This document shows, piece after piece, positions 21,466-32,288 of a stretch of DNA of 64,000 nt (within the stretch, counting starts at the first letter, position 1; each line of letters starts with the position of its first letter). Source of the stretch: Crossaster papposus. Lineage: Eukaryota > Echinodermata > Asteroidea > Velatida > Solasteridae. Made by a program: the position numbers and the translations under genes. The notes beneath the pieces are model-generated. The model ran no database searches, was not told where the DNA came from, and saw nothing but the letters and a program-made list of their open reading frames with translations. Location: positions 186,001 through 250,000 of the forward strand of contig JBAIAA010000597.1 of NCBI GenBank assembly GCA_037893245.1. The letters are read 5' to 3'.

Positions 21466-23629
21466 TTAATCAAATGGCACAACTGAAGCACACAGATTAG
21501 TCAAGACACAGGCTACATGTACAATCTTATCAAAGCTTGTCATGTTTGTCTTGTCATCTTTCTTCATAAGCTTACATATCTCTACTGGCCCATTCAATAC
21601 TTCATACTTCTGCCTGACCAAACCTATCACCCTTTCAACATGTATTCGCACTGAAGCAAGCTTTCTTGTGTTCTCTGCTTCTTCTTTACTTAGTTGACTC
21701 TTGCCTTTGGTAAATGCAGGTATTTTTAAGCTACCACCATGTACACCTATTGAGTCATGAACATTAAAACCTCTGTCTGCAAGCACTTCATCTCCTGGTT
21801 GCAAATTGTACACAAAAAAACCCAATTTTCAGTAAGGTGTTTATCACTCACTCGACCCCCCCACCCCTTTGAAATGAAAATGGTAGCTCCTTGAGGTGCA
21901 ATCCCAATTAAATATTTCAAGGTGTTTCTAGCTTTATAGCTGGAATATGTTTGTGACTTTGCTCTTTGATCACTTGATCGCTCAATAATGACTTCAAAGC
22001 AATCAATTATCGCTGCACATTTTGGGTAAACAGATCTGAAAATCATAGGAAGAGTTTTTCGCAATTCTTCCCTATCGGGCCAAAAGACAGCCATAGGAAC
22101 CAACCTTGCATACAGCAGATCAATCACATGATTAACTGTTCTTGAAACTGTAGAACAGTTGACATTAAATCTGTATGATAAATCTTGATTACATAGGTTA
22201 AGACGAAGGTACATGAGTGTCATCAGTAGTTGCTGAAACTTGGATAGGACTGATCTATGATGAGTGTTCAAAAATGGTGAAATGTTCGGAAGTACAGTTT
22301 GAAGTACAGATACTGTTGGTAGACCGGTGTAGAACTTTACCTTGTTATCAATTTTGAAGCTGTTTTCTGTCAGTGTCAATTTTTCTACAGTTTCTTTGAG
22401 GCAATGGTTTTCCTCCAACAGTCTCCTACATTCCAACTCATCACCAGAGGCTGCATTTACTGTAAAAGTTGAAGCTTGCTGTGCAGATTGACACGATGAC
22501 TGTGGTTGATGATGCACTTGCAGATTCAGTAGGGTCTCTGCTGCTTCTACTTTCAGTGCCAGCTCCATTTGACATTTTTCTGATGCTACAGTTTGGAAAA
22601 CCATCAGTGCTTTTGCAGCTGTTTCTTTCTGGGCATTCTCTCTTCTGCGAATTTTGAAGGCCTCACGTTTTTCAAACCTTTCTAGAGCAGACTTCTTACG
22701 TTTCTTGTCAGGAGATGACGTGTGGCTGAAAACTGAGGGAACATAATCTGGTGAGAGAGGATTTCTGCTCTGTGTTCCTGCAGAAGTAAGACAAAAATAT
22801 ACCTTGGTATTCAGCGTAGTGTCATCGTTTTGCTTAGGAAGTTTTTATAGGCCTACTCCATTCAAATTATAGGAACAGGGTCCTAAACTCCACATCGCCC
22901 AATAACTTGACCAATAACATTGATTCACATGTCAACATTTAGTAGGCGGGTCATTCTATAAATCTGGGGTCCAATACCGTTTTCACACACTATGCACATT
23001 CGATGTCCATTTTTTGTGTGAATGGAAACTTTGAAACCGAAAATTTAAGTCTTAAGTTATACTTCATCGATTACTAGTATTTTATTTAAAATAAAAGAGT
23101 TTCCAATCAATTACATTTTTTGAGATCGAGTCTTTCTTTGTCTTTGTGTCCCCCCTAGATTTAGGTAACGTCTGTGACATAAAAACATAATATTTTCATT
23201 CATCATTTTCACCATTCTCCCGATATTAAATCCGTCTATAGTTTGTCGATTGAAAAATACGTCAACAAGAGTCGATAATGCAAATGTATTTAGTGTTAAT
23301 GTTGCATACAATTTCACATGCTGGCCTTTGAAAAAGTACGGTACCAACGAAACGTTTTAGTGTCCCTACAGTTGCGCTGGTTTTTGTGTTTTCAGATGCG
23401 TATGTAAAGGTAAATACACGTACATTTACTCTGAAAGCTACCTTATACTGAAGAGTCAGTTAAACTCCCACCGATATTCGCTTTTTTTGAGCGTTCAAAC
23501 TAGTTTCAGAAAGTTTCTAACGCGTTTCAAAACATCGAAGAATTTTGTGGTCCACAACACATCGTAAAGCTTGCCAATTTCAAGGCTACACTATTTGCGT
23601 AAACGACGCCCCATAGTTTCTAGGAATAA

Positions 23630-23802
23630 ATGACGTCAAGGAAAGTCCCGGATGTTTTGCCTGACAACAAGAAAACCGCGATCAATTCGCGCCATGCACA
23701 AAATGAAGCTGAATTAACTTTCTTGTCCCTGCTTGATCTCAAAGTAACGTTGGGCATTTTCGTTGCGTCGACCATCAACATGCTACAATCGTTCGTAAAG
23801 GT
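23630..23802 (+). CDS. Possible upstream exon of the nested transposase
   Basis: An ATG opens a frame ending LLDLKVTLGIFVASTINMLQ followed by SFVK and a strong donor (GTGAGT after 23,802). An acceptor (GATTTTCAG) at 25,122-25,130 could receive it, but the following exon has an in-frame stop before ATG 25,188. It would then be a 5' non-coding exon or a short separate ORF. No family resemblance. Confidence 0.2.
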
Positions 23803-24761
23803 GAGTATGCAATGTTTCTTTATACATTTTGGCATCGGGGTAGGGGTAAAACCTTCCGTAAAAAGCATCAAAATGTTGGATTTTGGAGCCGTATTTAACC
23901 GCGTTTGAGCCGCTTTCGTGCACGAGGACACAATTAGGTGGCATGTCCCCCATAACGCTGCGAGTGCGTGTAGTAATGTTGTTGCGCCGAAAGTGGCAGG
24001 GAAAATTGTCGTTCGCGTTTGAGGCTATGAGCTAACACTATAAACAAAAATGTTTAATCTTCTTTGAATATTCTTAAACATTGTTCCGATCTTTGAATGA
24101 GAAGAAGTGTTTCAGTCATGCTTTCTTAACAAAAAGTGGTCGACGTATGCATATTTTTAAGGGACGACAAATGTTTTGTGTCCCCTGTAACGTAACGTAA
24201 AACATGCATGGAGTTGATACAAAAGTACATGTATGCCGATTGTTGAGGCATAAATACTACTAGTACTAGGACTGGGTAGCAGTAGCACAGTTGCGAATTT
24301 ATAGTTCTTCAAAGCATTTTTTTCTCCTGTACGAATGCTATTGAGTATTGACCAATTTATAATAAAGTTTTTTTAATTAAGTAACAAAATCACATGGTAG
24401 GCCCAGAAACCGGCCCATGTACTTCACTACCAGTACTTGATTGTTTTGATCGACATAATACTGGGGAATTTAAGAAAAGGAACGGACCATTTTGCAGGGG
24501 GTGCGACAGGGTTACAGTACGTACATCATAATATTTTGCAGAGATATGTTGAAATACCATTTACTTTTGTCATTTATAAATATAGGTTTACTGAGTATAC
24601 TGTACATGTGCAACTGGTTTTTCAATTCATAACAAACCTATTTTAGTATTTAGTTTGACTATTTTACCAAAACTCTGATTGTAAAGGCTTGTTCCATTTT
24701 ATTTTTAAATTCTTGCTCTTTTAACAAAATGCCACGAACCTGAAAGCCATACATGTATTTA

Positions 24762-24825
24762 GAATTTAAAATTTAGCATGTTCTGTTTATGAGATCATAA
24801 ACAGAACATGCTAAATTTTAAATTC
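24762..24825. repeat. Perfect 31-bp inverted repeat with 2-nt spacer
   Basis: The left arm begins GAATTTAAAATTTAGCATG and the right arm is its exact complement, ending TAAATTTTAAATTC; all 31 pairs match around a GA spacer. It lies between the left end of the nested element and its gene. The function is unknown; it may be a tiny palindromic insertion. Confidence 0.9.
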
Positions 24826-25187
24826 TTATTACTACTAGGTTTGTTAGATCATAGACATATGACGTCATCAAAAGTGTGATTTTCAGAACACAAATGCAGT
24901 TTTGATCGTCATGAAACATGGTTGGGTAGATATTGTCACCCGTAGTTGTTGTGGGCTAATTAACGTTTGCTGATTTCTTTTTTTATTTATTTATTTAATT
25001 TGTTTTGTATATATTTTTCTTGGGAGGGATATGGTCCCAGGTCACTTCAGTGTTTAAAATAATAGTTCAATACATTATCTTGTGCATTTTAACTGAATTT
25101 GTGTAGGTCTATATTTCTCTCGATTTTCAGGTCTAGCCTTATTATTTACATCAAGCGAGATCAACATTTATTATCAGGCATTCATCA

Positions 25188-28100
25188 ATGGCTCCACCTT
25201 TCCAGATGAGGATTCGTGCGAGTAAGCGGGTAGCACAGAAGAATCGTACAAGACCTGTGAATATTATTGCCGATGAACATGTGCTCCAACCAAAACCGAA
25301 AAGCCGGCGAGAAAAGCTAAAAGAAAAGAATCGAGCCAAGTACGATGCAACTCGAAGAAGTGACATGTTGCGCAGCCAACTCTACCGCTTAGAGATGAAA
25401 GACACCGAAAGAATCAGATGCAATAGGCTGACAGCAATCAGACAGAGACGCTACAGACAGAGACAGAAGGAAAAAGCACAAGCTGCCATGGAGGATGCTG
25501 AGAAAAACAAAATTGGACGAGGAGGCAAACGCAGAACACGAAGTGAAATGGAGCAGGCAAAAATGCAAAGAAAGAAAGCAGCAGAAAAGAAACGGAGACA
25601 GAGAGCCAAATGGTCAGAAGAAAAAAAGAAGGAAGTAAGAGCAAAATGGAGAGCATCTTATGCTGCCAAAAAGGCTAAGGGATCTCCCCAAGAAGCTGGT
25701 GTTCAGACTGATGCCCCAGAACGTTCTACATTGCTTGCTTGTGTTCAACCTTCAACTGTTGGCATTTCTCCAATTTCACCTGAAACACCTCGTACCGCTG
25801 ATGAAGCTTCTATGCCATTCATGTCCCCCACATCACCACTTGGCACCGCCACACTACACTTGTCAGCTGTATCTCCAGCACCTATCGATCCATGCATTTC
25901 TTCTGAGCCAGCAAAAACTTCAAGATCAGCACGACGAAAGAGGTTGTCCAGGATTAGAGGGTTCCTTCCAGCTGATCCTGATCAGTATGCAGAGCTGTTG
26001 GAAGATATGCAAAATACATCATCTCCATCGAAGGCAGCTGCACTGAAAAGGGCTGGCTTCAAAACAAGAGCTTCGATAAAGCAGCAGAAGTTTGAAGCAG
26101 AAGTGTTGAAAGTTGTTGATAGGCAACTGAAGAGTTCCCGCCAAAAGAAGCATGGTCATTCAAACTTGGCCAATCTAAGTTTGCACTCCCTGAAAACAAG
26201 CAGACTGCAACGCTATGCTAGCAGAAGATTCAAAATAAACCGGAAACAAATAACAAACGGAAATAAACGACGAGCCGGACGACCAACTGTCTCTCGAGAA
26301 ACGGTTACGTCCGTTCGTAACTTCTACGAAAGCAAAGCAAACCCTCTGCCACTGAAGAAGTTGGTTTCGAAAAAGACAGGGAAGCCAGCAATGATTCTTA
26401 CTCAACCCATAAGCAAGCTGTATCACCAGTTCCAGTCGACAAATCCAGACACGAAATTGTGTCGTGCGTACTTTTTCAAACTCAAACCCAAGCACATCCG
26501 TTCACAAAGACAAGCTGCATATCGAGGTTGCCTGTGCGAAACATGTGAAAATGTCCGGCTAAAAGTAGTTGCAATGGACCAGAGACTGGAAGCAGATGGT
26601 CACAGGGCATTGAAGTTAACCGATGCTGAAGCTACACTACGCATTACACTTTGTAATAAAGAAGACGGTGTATATTTTCATCAACTGGGTTGTATGAAGC
26701 GAGCTTGCAAAGATTGTGGCATGGAAAAACTGGATAATCATCTTCAGCCCGTGTCAGATCAGCAGAGATCACGACCAATATCATGGAGAAAGTGGGAATC
26801 GTTGGAAAACACAATGAAAAAGACCCAGAAGGTGATCAAAAAACGGCAGCTTGTAGTCAAGAATGGAACGCTGCAAGATCTGATTGATGAGCTGAAGAAA
26901 GAGATCAAGACTCATGCACTTCATGTGTTCAACTGGCACTGGCAGGCCAAGCAATATAGGGACTTAAAGAATAATCTTCCTGACAACTGGGTCCTGAATG
27001 TTTGGGATTTCGCAGAGAATTATACCTGCTACTTTCAGGATGAAATTCAATCGGCTTATTGGACGCGCAACCAGGTTACCATCCATCCTGTTGTGAACTT
27101 TTACAAATGTGAGCGGGAAGGGTGTGAGCAACAGGTATGTGAATCAGTTGTATTTATCTCTGATGACAACCAGCACAACTACGACACAGTCCAAGCATGC
27201 ATGAAGCTTGTCTCCATCCACCTCACTCAGAAGAGAAATCTCAATGTGGCTGCGATGGTGCGCTTCTCGGATAATTGTGCCTGTCAGTACAAGTCAAAAG
27301 GTGCTATTGCCGACATTGCCTCTGCTTCTGTAGACTACCACTTTCCAATCCATCATAACTATTATGGCTCACGTCATGGGAAGGGTGCGTCTGATGGCGA
27401 GTCTGCCGTTGTAAAAAGCCATGCATCAAGAGCAGTGGACAGTGGTGTGGCTGTAATAGCCAAAGCCAGAGACTTGTACGAATATTGCGTTGAATACTTG
27501 GAAAAGGATGATACCGCTGATGAATGCACCCACTTTCGGAGAAGTTTCTACTACATTGATGATGTGCAGCGAGGGCGAGAATGCAGCAAGATAAATACTG
27601 TTCAAGGAACAAGATCTTTCCACAGTATTATCTCAACAGACAGTGTGGATGCTGTCAAGACAAGATTGTTAAGCTGTTTCTGCAAGGGATGTGTACAGGG
27701 AACAGGGATGTGCAGCAACACAGACTATGTAGATGACTGGAAGTTGCAACTACTGACCAAAGCCACCAGCAAGGGAGCACTGAAAGGTACAACACTATGA
27801 ATTCTTGATCAATGATCTCATCTCAGGCCATAATACAACAAAGCAAGCAGAAATGTTTCCTTCATTCATACTTTTAGACATGCTACTGAATATTGTATAT
27901 TTTATTTCAGCTGGTGAGCAGAATACAGTGAAGTCAGACAGTGAAGATGGAGAAAATGTGATGGAGAGGGATTTTGATGAGACCGGCAGTGAGGAACATG
28001 GCCGTGGTGAAGATAATATCAATGAAGACCACAATGAGGACGAGGTGAACAGTGGAGCAGAGGAGGAGGACGAGGAGGAGGATATTAGCAGTATGGCAGC

Positions 28101-28817
28101 TGACGATGGGACAAGAAAGACACCTGATGATGGGAAAAGCAAAGGTGATATTTATGATAAAGAATAATCATATATTGAATAAATTTTGCATGTTTTATTA
28201 AAACATGTAAATTAACTGATAAATAATAGACGTTTCTGAATTTTATTTAAATCCTTTTATTTCAGTCTTCGATGACTCTGATTCACGTCTTTCAGAGGAT
28301 GCTGAGCTTAGACCAACAGACCAGATATCCCAAAGTGATTTTGTTGCAGTCAGAGTTCCCGTTGCTGGAAAGAAGGCAAAAGAGCAAGTGTTTATTGCAA
28401 TGGTGAGTTTGTGACCTTTTGTTATTGTTTAGTCTTTTGTCTTGGTCTTAAAAGTCTGGTTCATTTTTGGTGTCGACTAGAACATTGAATGAACGAGTAA
28501 AGTCAAATGTTTTTAAATGGTCATCTATAGTTCTTAAACAAGAAACAAAGGTTCTAAATATAGGTTTTTATATTTTGCTTTATTTTAATCTTCAGGTTGA
28601 TTCACTACATGGAGACAATTTTAAGTTAACCTACTTGGTGAAGAATGCAAACAGTCACCTCTACACATGGCCGGAGGGGAAAGCTGCTGTGAGTTATACT
28701 CACCCACCAAGCGACATCCTGATGCGACTGGAACAACCGCTCACAATATTTAAAGGAACCAGGCCATACTTGAAATTCAACACAGACAAATCCAATAAAC
28801 TGTTTGTGTCGGCCTAA
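25188..28817 (+). CDS. Sola-like DDD/E transposase, four exons
   Basis: Exons are 25,188-27,786, 27,911-28,144, 28,266-28,402 and 28,596-28,817, with GT/AG junctions and consistent phases; about 1,060 residues with no internal stop. The N terminus is a long basic, coiled-coil-like region (RQRRYRQRQKEKAQA, KRRQRAKWSEEKKKEV). A cysteine cluster follows (CLCETCENVRLK, then CMKRACKDCGMEK). The RNase H-like core shows WDFAENYTCYFQDE (D about 607), VRFSDNCACQYKSK (D about 695) and GKGASDGESAVVK (D/E about 736-738). Exon 2 is an acidic tail, and exons 3-4 form a small C-terminal domain ending NTDKSNKLFVSA. This protein type occurs widely as uncharacterised proteins in invertebrates. It appears intact. 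Confidence 0.75.
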
Positions 28818-29880
28818 TTTTTGTATTCATGCTAGTCTGTTTTCTTTTTCAAATGAAAAGGTTAATTAGACGGCAGCAATTTTGTATAAAAGTTGTTGGT
28901 TTGGTTGAGGTTTTTTTTCTTGGAGTTGTTTAATGTTTTAGAATTTGCAGTTCGAATGTTTTGCTTGCAAGGTCACACATGAAGGAATTAGACTTGCATA
29001 CACTGTATTTCTAGAAATTAAAACATAAATATTAGGCCGTTGCAACATGTTTTTGTTGTGACTCCCATTTTATTACATGTACCTAACAAGCTTCCTAGAG
29101 TTTACAGGTATTTTTATAACAACTTCATTTAGATAAAACCGATCACCTCATAACCATAGTAAATAGAAATGGTGTCGCCCACAAAAGAATAACTAAAAGT
29201 CACAAATTGGAAGTGAACCTGAGAGGGGAATTATCCACAATGGTTTTGCTTTATTCTCATCCTTTATGGAATTCCCCAGCAAGCCTTTCCAAATTAGTAT
29301 TAGTGACCACGACTACTCAAGCATACATGCAAAATTAATTGTAGACGTTTAATTTCTTTCTACATGTAGCTAAAAGAAAAATGAATATTGCATGCTTCTG
29401 CATTTTGATTTGTTTTTTTATCATCAAAAGCAAGCAATCCGTCAATGCATGTTTGGTTCACTTTGCCATTTGAGTTGAAATCAATTGATGCTTAAGTAGT
29501 TTCGGACCCATGTTAGTGTGTTATGGGCAAGGTTTTGTGTGGTCCAGCTTTGACATCAAAAGTCAAAACTACTACACAATGTAGTTCATCAGGTGGTCTC
29601 ACAACACCCTTCAGCCAACCATATTAGTTTATTAAGCAACTTGCATGAAAATGCAAAAGGTGAGGAAACAATGTTAGTATAAACAATTTAGAAATATTTT
29701 CAGAGTGAACAATGAAAACGGACAGGGATATGAGTGAGATTGAACCTGCGAACTTGGGAATATACTGTACTTATTCTATCTTGCCCTAGGTTTGCAGTCT
29801 TCCAAATTGTCACTATTCTTATTCATTGGACACTTTAAAACATTCCTTTTTATACTGACAATTTGTGAGACCGCCAACAT
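28818..29880. other. 3' flank of the transposase gene inside the nested element
   Basis: AT-rich, no gene recognised. A candidate AATTAAA-type polyadenylation word lies near 29,018, but the cleavage site cannot be placed. Confidence 0.35.
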
Positions 29881-29888
29881 GTAGAGCA

Positions 29889-29975
29889 AGACAGCTCAGT
29901 TGGTAGGGTGGGTGCAGGTACAGTATATTGGAGGTCGCAGGTTCAAATTCCGCTCCTGTAAGTTTCAAAATTGAC
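29889..29975 (+). repeat. tRNA-related SINE head
   Basis: An A-box-like CAGCTCAGTTGGTAGG at 29,893 and a B-box GGTTCAAATTCC at 29,940-29,951 have internal-promoter spacing, but the sequence cannot form a normal tRNA cloverleaf. This suggests a SINE promoter rather than a tRNA gene. The SINE body downstream is not recognised. Confidence 0.55.
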
Positions 29976-30150
29976 CTTGTCAGTTTCCCTTGTGGTATGT
30001 TAAATGAATTTAATAATGTTAAAAAGAGTTTAAAAAACAAACTGGAACAAAAGAAAAGAGCAAAATGAAATAAGCCCAGTGATATATTAATGCATTCCTG
30101 CAATACATTTGTAAATAAGTTCCTTTGAATAGCTTAATCGTGTGACAAAA

Positions 30151-30295
30151 GACCCGAGACGTAATGACGTTAGGATTTGTTTACATATGTGCTTTCTATG
30201 GGAGAAAAGTCAGGATGCCAGATGGCGTAGGGACAGACTCACTCTTAGGAAAGTGCACATGTAAACAAAGCGTGACGTCATTGGGTCTCGGGCGT
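30151..30295. mobile_element. Palindromic MITE, about 145 bp
   Basis: Arms share CCCGAGAC, AATGACGT and TTTGTTTACAT in inverted order (30,153-30,185 against 30,253-30,293), with an unrelated centre. No target duplication could be set. Confidence 0.65.
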
Positions 30296-30299
30296 ATTG

Positions 30300-31550
30300 A
30301 TGCCTAGTAACAGTCATGTTGCAAATTGCAAGGCCAAGTTTCTTGACAGGATTTTAGAGGCAGCTTTTATTACCAAACGACTATGCCCTAACAATTTTGA
30401 GAAATACGATTGGAAACGTGTTTGTGTTTTTGTTTTGAGTTTTCCCTGCAATTCTACCACTATCATACTAATCTTGAAATTAACATGGTTGGAGACTTAA
30501 ATTTCCAGCTCTCACTCCAAATGATGCTAAAATTGTCAAAACAGCAAAACATACCAACAGGTCCATAGTATGCCATATGCTACAGCTGTTGCACATAAGG
30601 GGGGGGGGGGACACCAGAACTTTCGTGTCCCCTTTATTGTACATGACACATTTTAACTAATGCCATATACATTGTACGACATTAGGTATTTAGTTGTACA
30701 GCAACAGTTAAAAAATATGTGGGTGGGATTTTGAAAGATTTACATGAAAGATGCGTACATAAACTCTTTAAGCTCAACCTTTGGGTATAAAGCACGACTT
30801 GTTGAAAATAACAGTTACTCTTGCAGGTGGTACAATGTATGTTCTCCACTAAAGATTATTTTCCAAGTATTTAAACAATCTTTCCTTGATCAATATCCTG
30901 TGAAACATAGTTACAAAATTGAAGTTGTTATAACTTTACAGACACATAACTGTTATTTTACCTGGATCATTGACTGTGTGTTGCGCATAACAGGGGACAC
31001 GAAAGTCTTGGGTGTCCCCATAACACGCGACATGTCTTATTTCAACTTAGTGCTACATAAAATGTTGAGTAGGAAGGTAATCATTTGCAATAAAAATGTA
31101 TTGATATGATTGAGTTTGATGGATTAAGGTGTTTAAAATCAAATCTGTTGAGCAAAGTTTTCAGTAATAAAAACTTCAGTTCAAAAAGTGCCTGCTTAGC
31201 CAAAATGTAGCATGTTCAGATTTTTGTGTGTATACAATTTCTTATTCAAATTAGGTATTTTCCTCTATTTTTTTTCATGGTTAAATATCACCTGAAAACT
31301 AGTTTAAAAGAACTAACTAAGACAATATATGTAACTCGTGTCATATTGTAGCTGGTGATGGATGTTTGTTTTGGTGTCCCCGTTACATTGGTCAATTTTG
31401 TTGGCATTCACTTACATGAAGTGTGATAAATTAGGCGTACACATTACTTTCCTTTTTTTTTTTTTTTTTTAAGAAAACACGGATAGTTGTTTATTAAATC
31501 ATAATATTTTTAATCTGTTTTAATGCTTTTCAAATTTTAACCTCATGTCA
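30300..31550. other. Right part of the nested element, non-coding
   Basis: No gene is recognised. It holds a poly-G run (30,599-30,611) and several copies of a GTGTCCCC-containing word in both orientations (30,618, 30,992, 31,012, 31,374), also seen in the left part (23,148, 24,177). These may be subterminal transposase-binding repeats. Confidence 0.35.
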
Positions 31551-31803
31551 CACTATTGGACCCCAGATTTATAGAATGACCCAGGCCCATAGCTCCATGG
31601 TACTAGCCTAACCTGCTCACATGGCATAGCCTGTGCTGTAGCCCTGGGCCCTACTTTACTCATTAACATTAGACAGGGAAATGGAACTGAAATTGCAAAA
31701 ATTAGAATGTTCAAACCAAAATTTACCCTCCCAATTTTGTTAGGACTAAACAAGTTTTATGATCTGGGCTAGTACAGAACTTACACGACTTACAAGCAGA
31801 AGA

Positions 31804-31847
31804 AGACCCGTAAACGTGGCGGTATATACCGCCACGTTCACGGGTCT
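31804..31847. repeat. 44-bp near-perfect palindrome
   Basis: Arms AGACCCGTAAACGTGGCGG and CCGCCACGTTCACGGGTCT surround TATATA, with one mismatch. It sits in the intron just downstream of the THAP exon, outside the nested element. Confidence 0.85.
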
Positions 31848-32288
31848 AGAGCAGAAGTCATGCCCATGGAGGCCTATACTATACTAGCTACCGTATGTTG
31901 GCTTTACCGGAAATAAAATGTGCACTGCAGAGCCGACTACCGTCGTTCGGCATCCAACTTGGCTCACGTCTTATTGCAGTTACCCATTTCTGTCGACGCT
32001 CCCCATCAGCAGGAAACCGGTAGAACGAAACTGACGACTCCACTGTTTTTCTGTTTTTGCAACCTGGGACAACACAAGTGTGCACCATTTTGTACACAAC
32101 AAAACTGAAAACCGCGGAGCTGCACGTATTTTGCTACATTTACTGTTTACAGGGCCAAGGGTCACCGGAAACGCTGTAAAAAGGTCAAACTGGCCACGTA
32201 CGTACGTTGTCTGCTTGTAATTTGACTCCCAAAATGGCGGACAAATCAAAACACGGTAGCTACGTGACGTCATTGCAAGGGGTTTATA

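Larger units (their letters stand above)
22948..31582. mobile_element. 8.6-kb DNA transposon with 29-bp TIRs and AGGC target duplication (Sola-like, tentative)
   Basis: The left end begins GGGTCATTCTATAAATCTGG (22,948-22,976, 29 bp in all). The exact reverse complement ends at 31,582 (31,554-31,582). AGGC flanks both sides (22,944-22,947 and 31,583-31,586). The only substantial gene is the four-exon transposase at 25,188-28,817. A 4-bp target duplication together with this transposase type suggests the Sola superfamily; that assignment rests on memory of the family and is not certain. Confidence 0.8.
21466..32088 (-). pseudogene. THAP-DDE transposase of ISL2EU copy 2, intron split by nested element, frameshifted
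   Basis: Exon 1 (31,908-32,088; ATG 32,088) encodes a THAP zinc finger: CVVPGCKN, WVTAIRRE and LCSAHFISG. Exon 2 (21,466-22,777) starts after CTTCTGCAG and reads ...[12 protein letters not shown], the usual sequence after THAP in these proteins; the split glycine codon fits exactly. Then come a coiled-coil-like linker, a helix-turn-helix region and the DDE core: [22 protein letters not shown] and RIHVERVIGL. A one-base frameshift at the seven-A run 21,814-21,820 separates the first catalytic D from the rest. The intron is 9.1 kb now, but about 0.5 kb once the nested element is removed. Confidence 0.8.
17300..32276. mobile_element. ISL2EU-type element, copy 2, with a nested 8.6-kb element
   Basis: The two ends share inverted sequence: GCAAATGACGTCACG and GCCATTTTGGGAGTCAAA near 17,301-17,356 correspond to the reverse complement of 32,222-32,277, with variable bases between. 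The element carries a nuclease gene (+, 17,506-19,988) converging on a THAP-DDE transposase gene (-, 21,466-32,088). Removing the nested element at 22,948-31,582 leaves about 6.3 kb. The orientation is opposite to copy 1. No target duplication is clear because a foldback element abuts the right end. Confidence 0.75.

Noticed and set aside
24437-24646. Small membrane-like ORF upstream of the nested transposase
   Set aside because: No splice context, no family resemblance, and typical length for chance in AT-rich DNA.
29889-29960. Functional tRNA gene
   Set aside because: A and B boxes are present but stems and anticodon arm do not pair; better explained as a SINE promoter.
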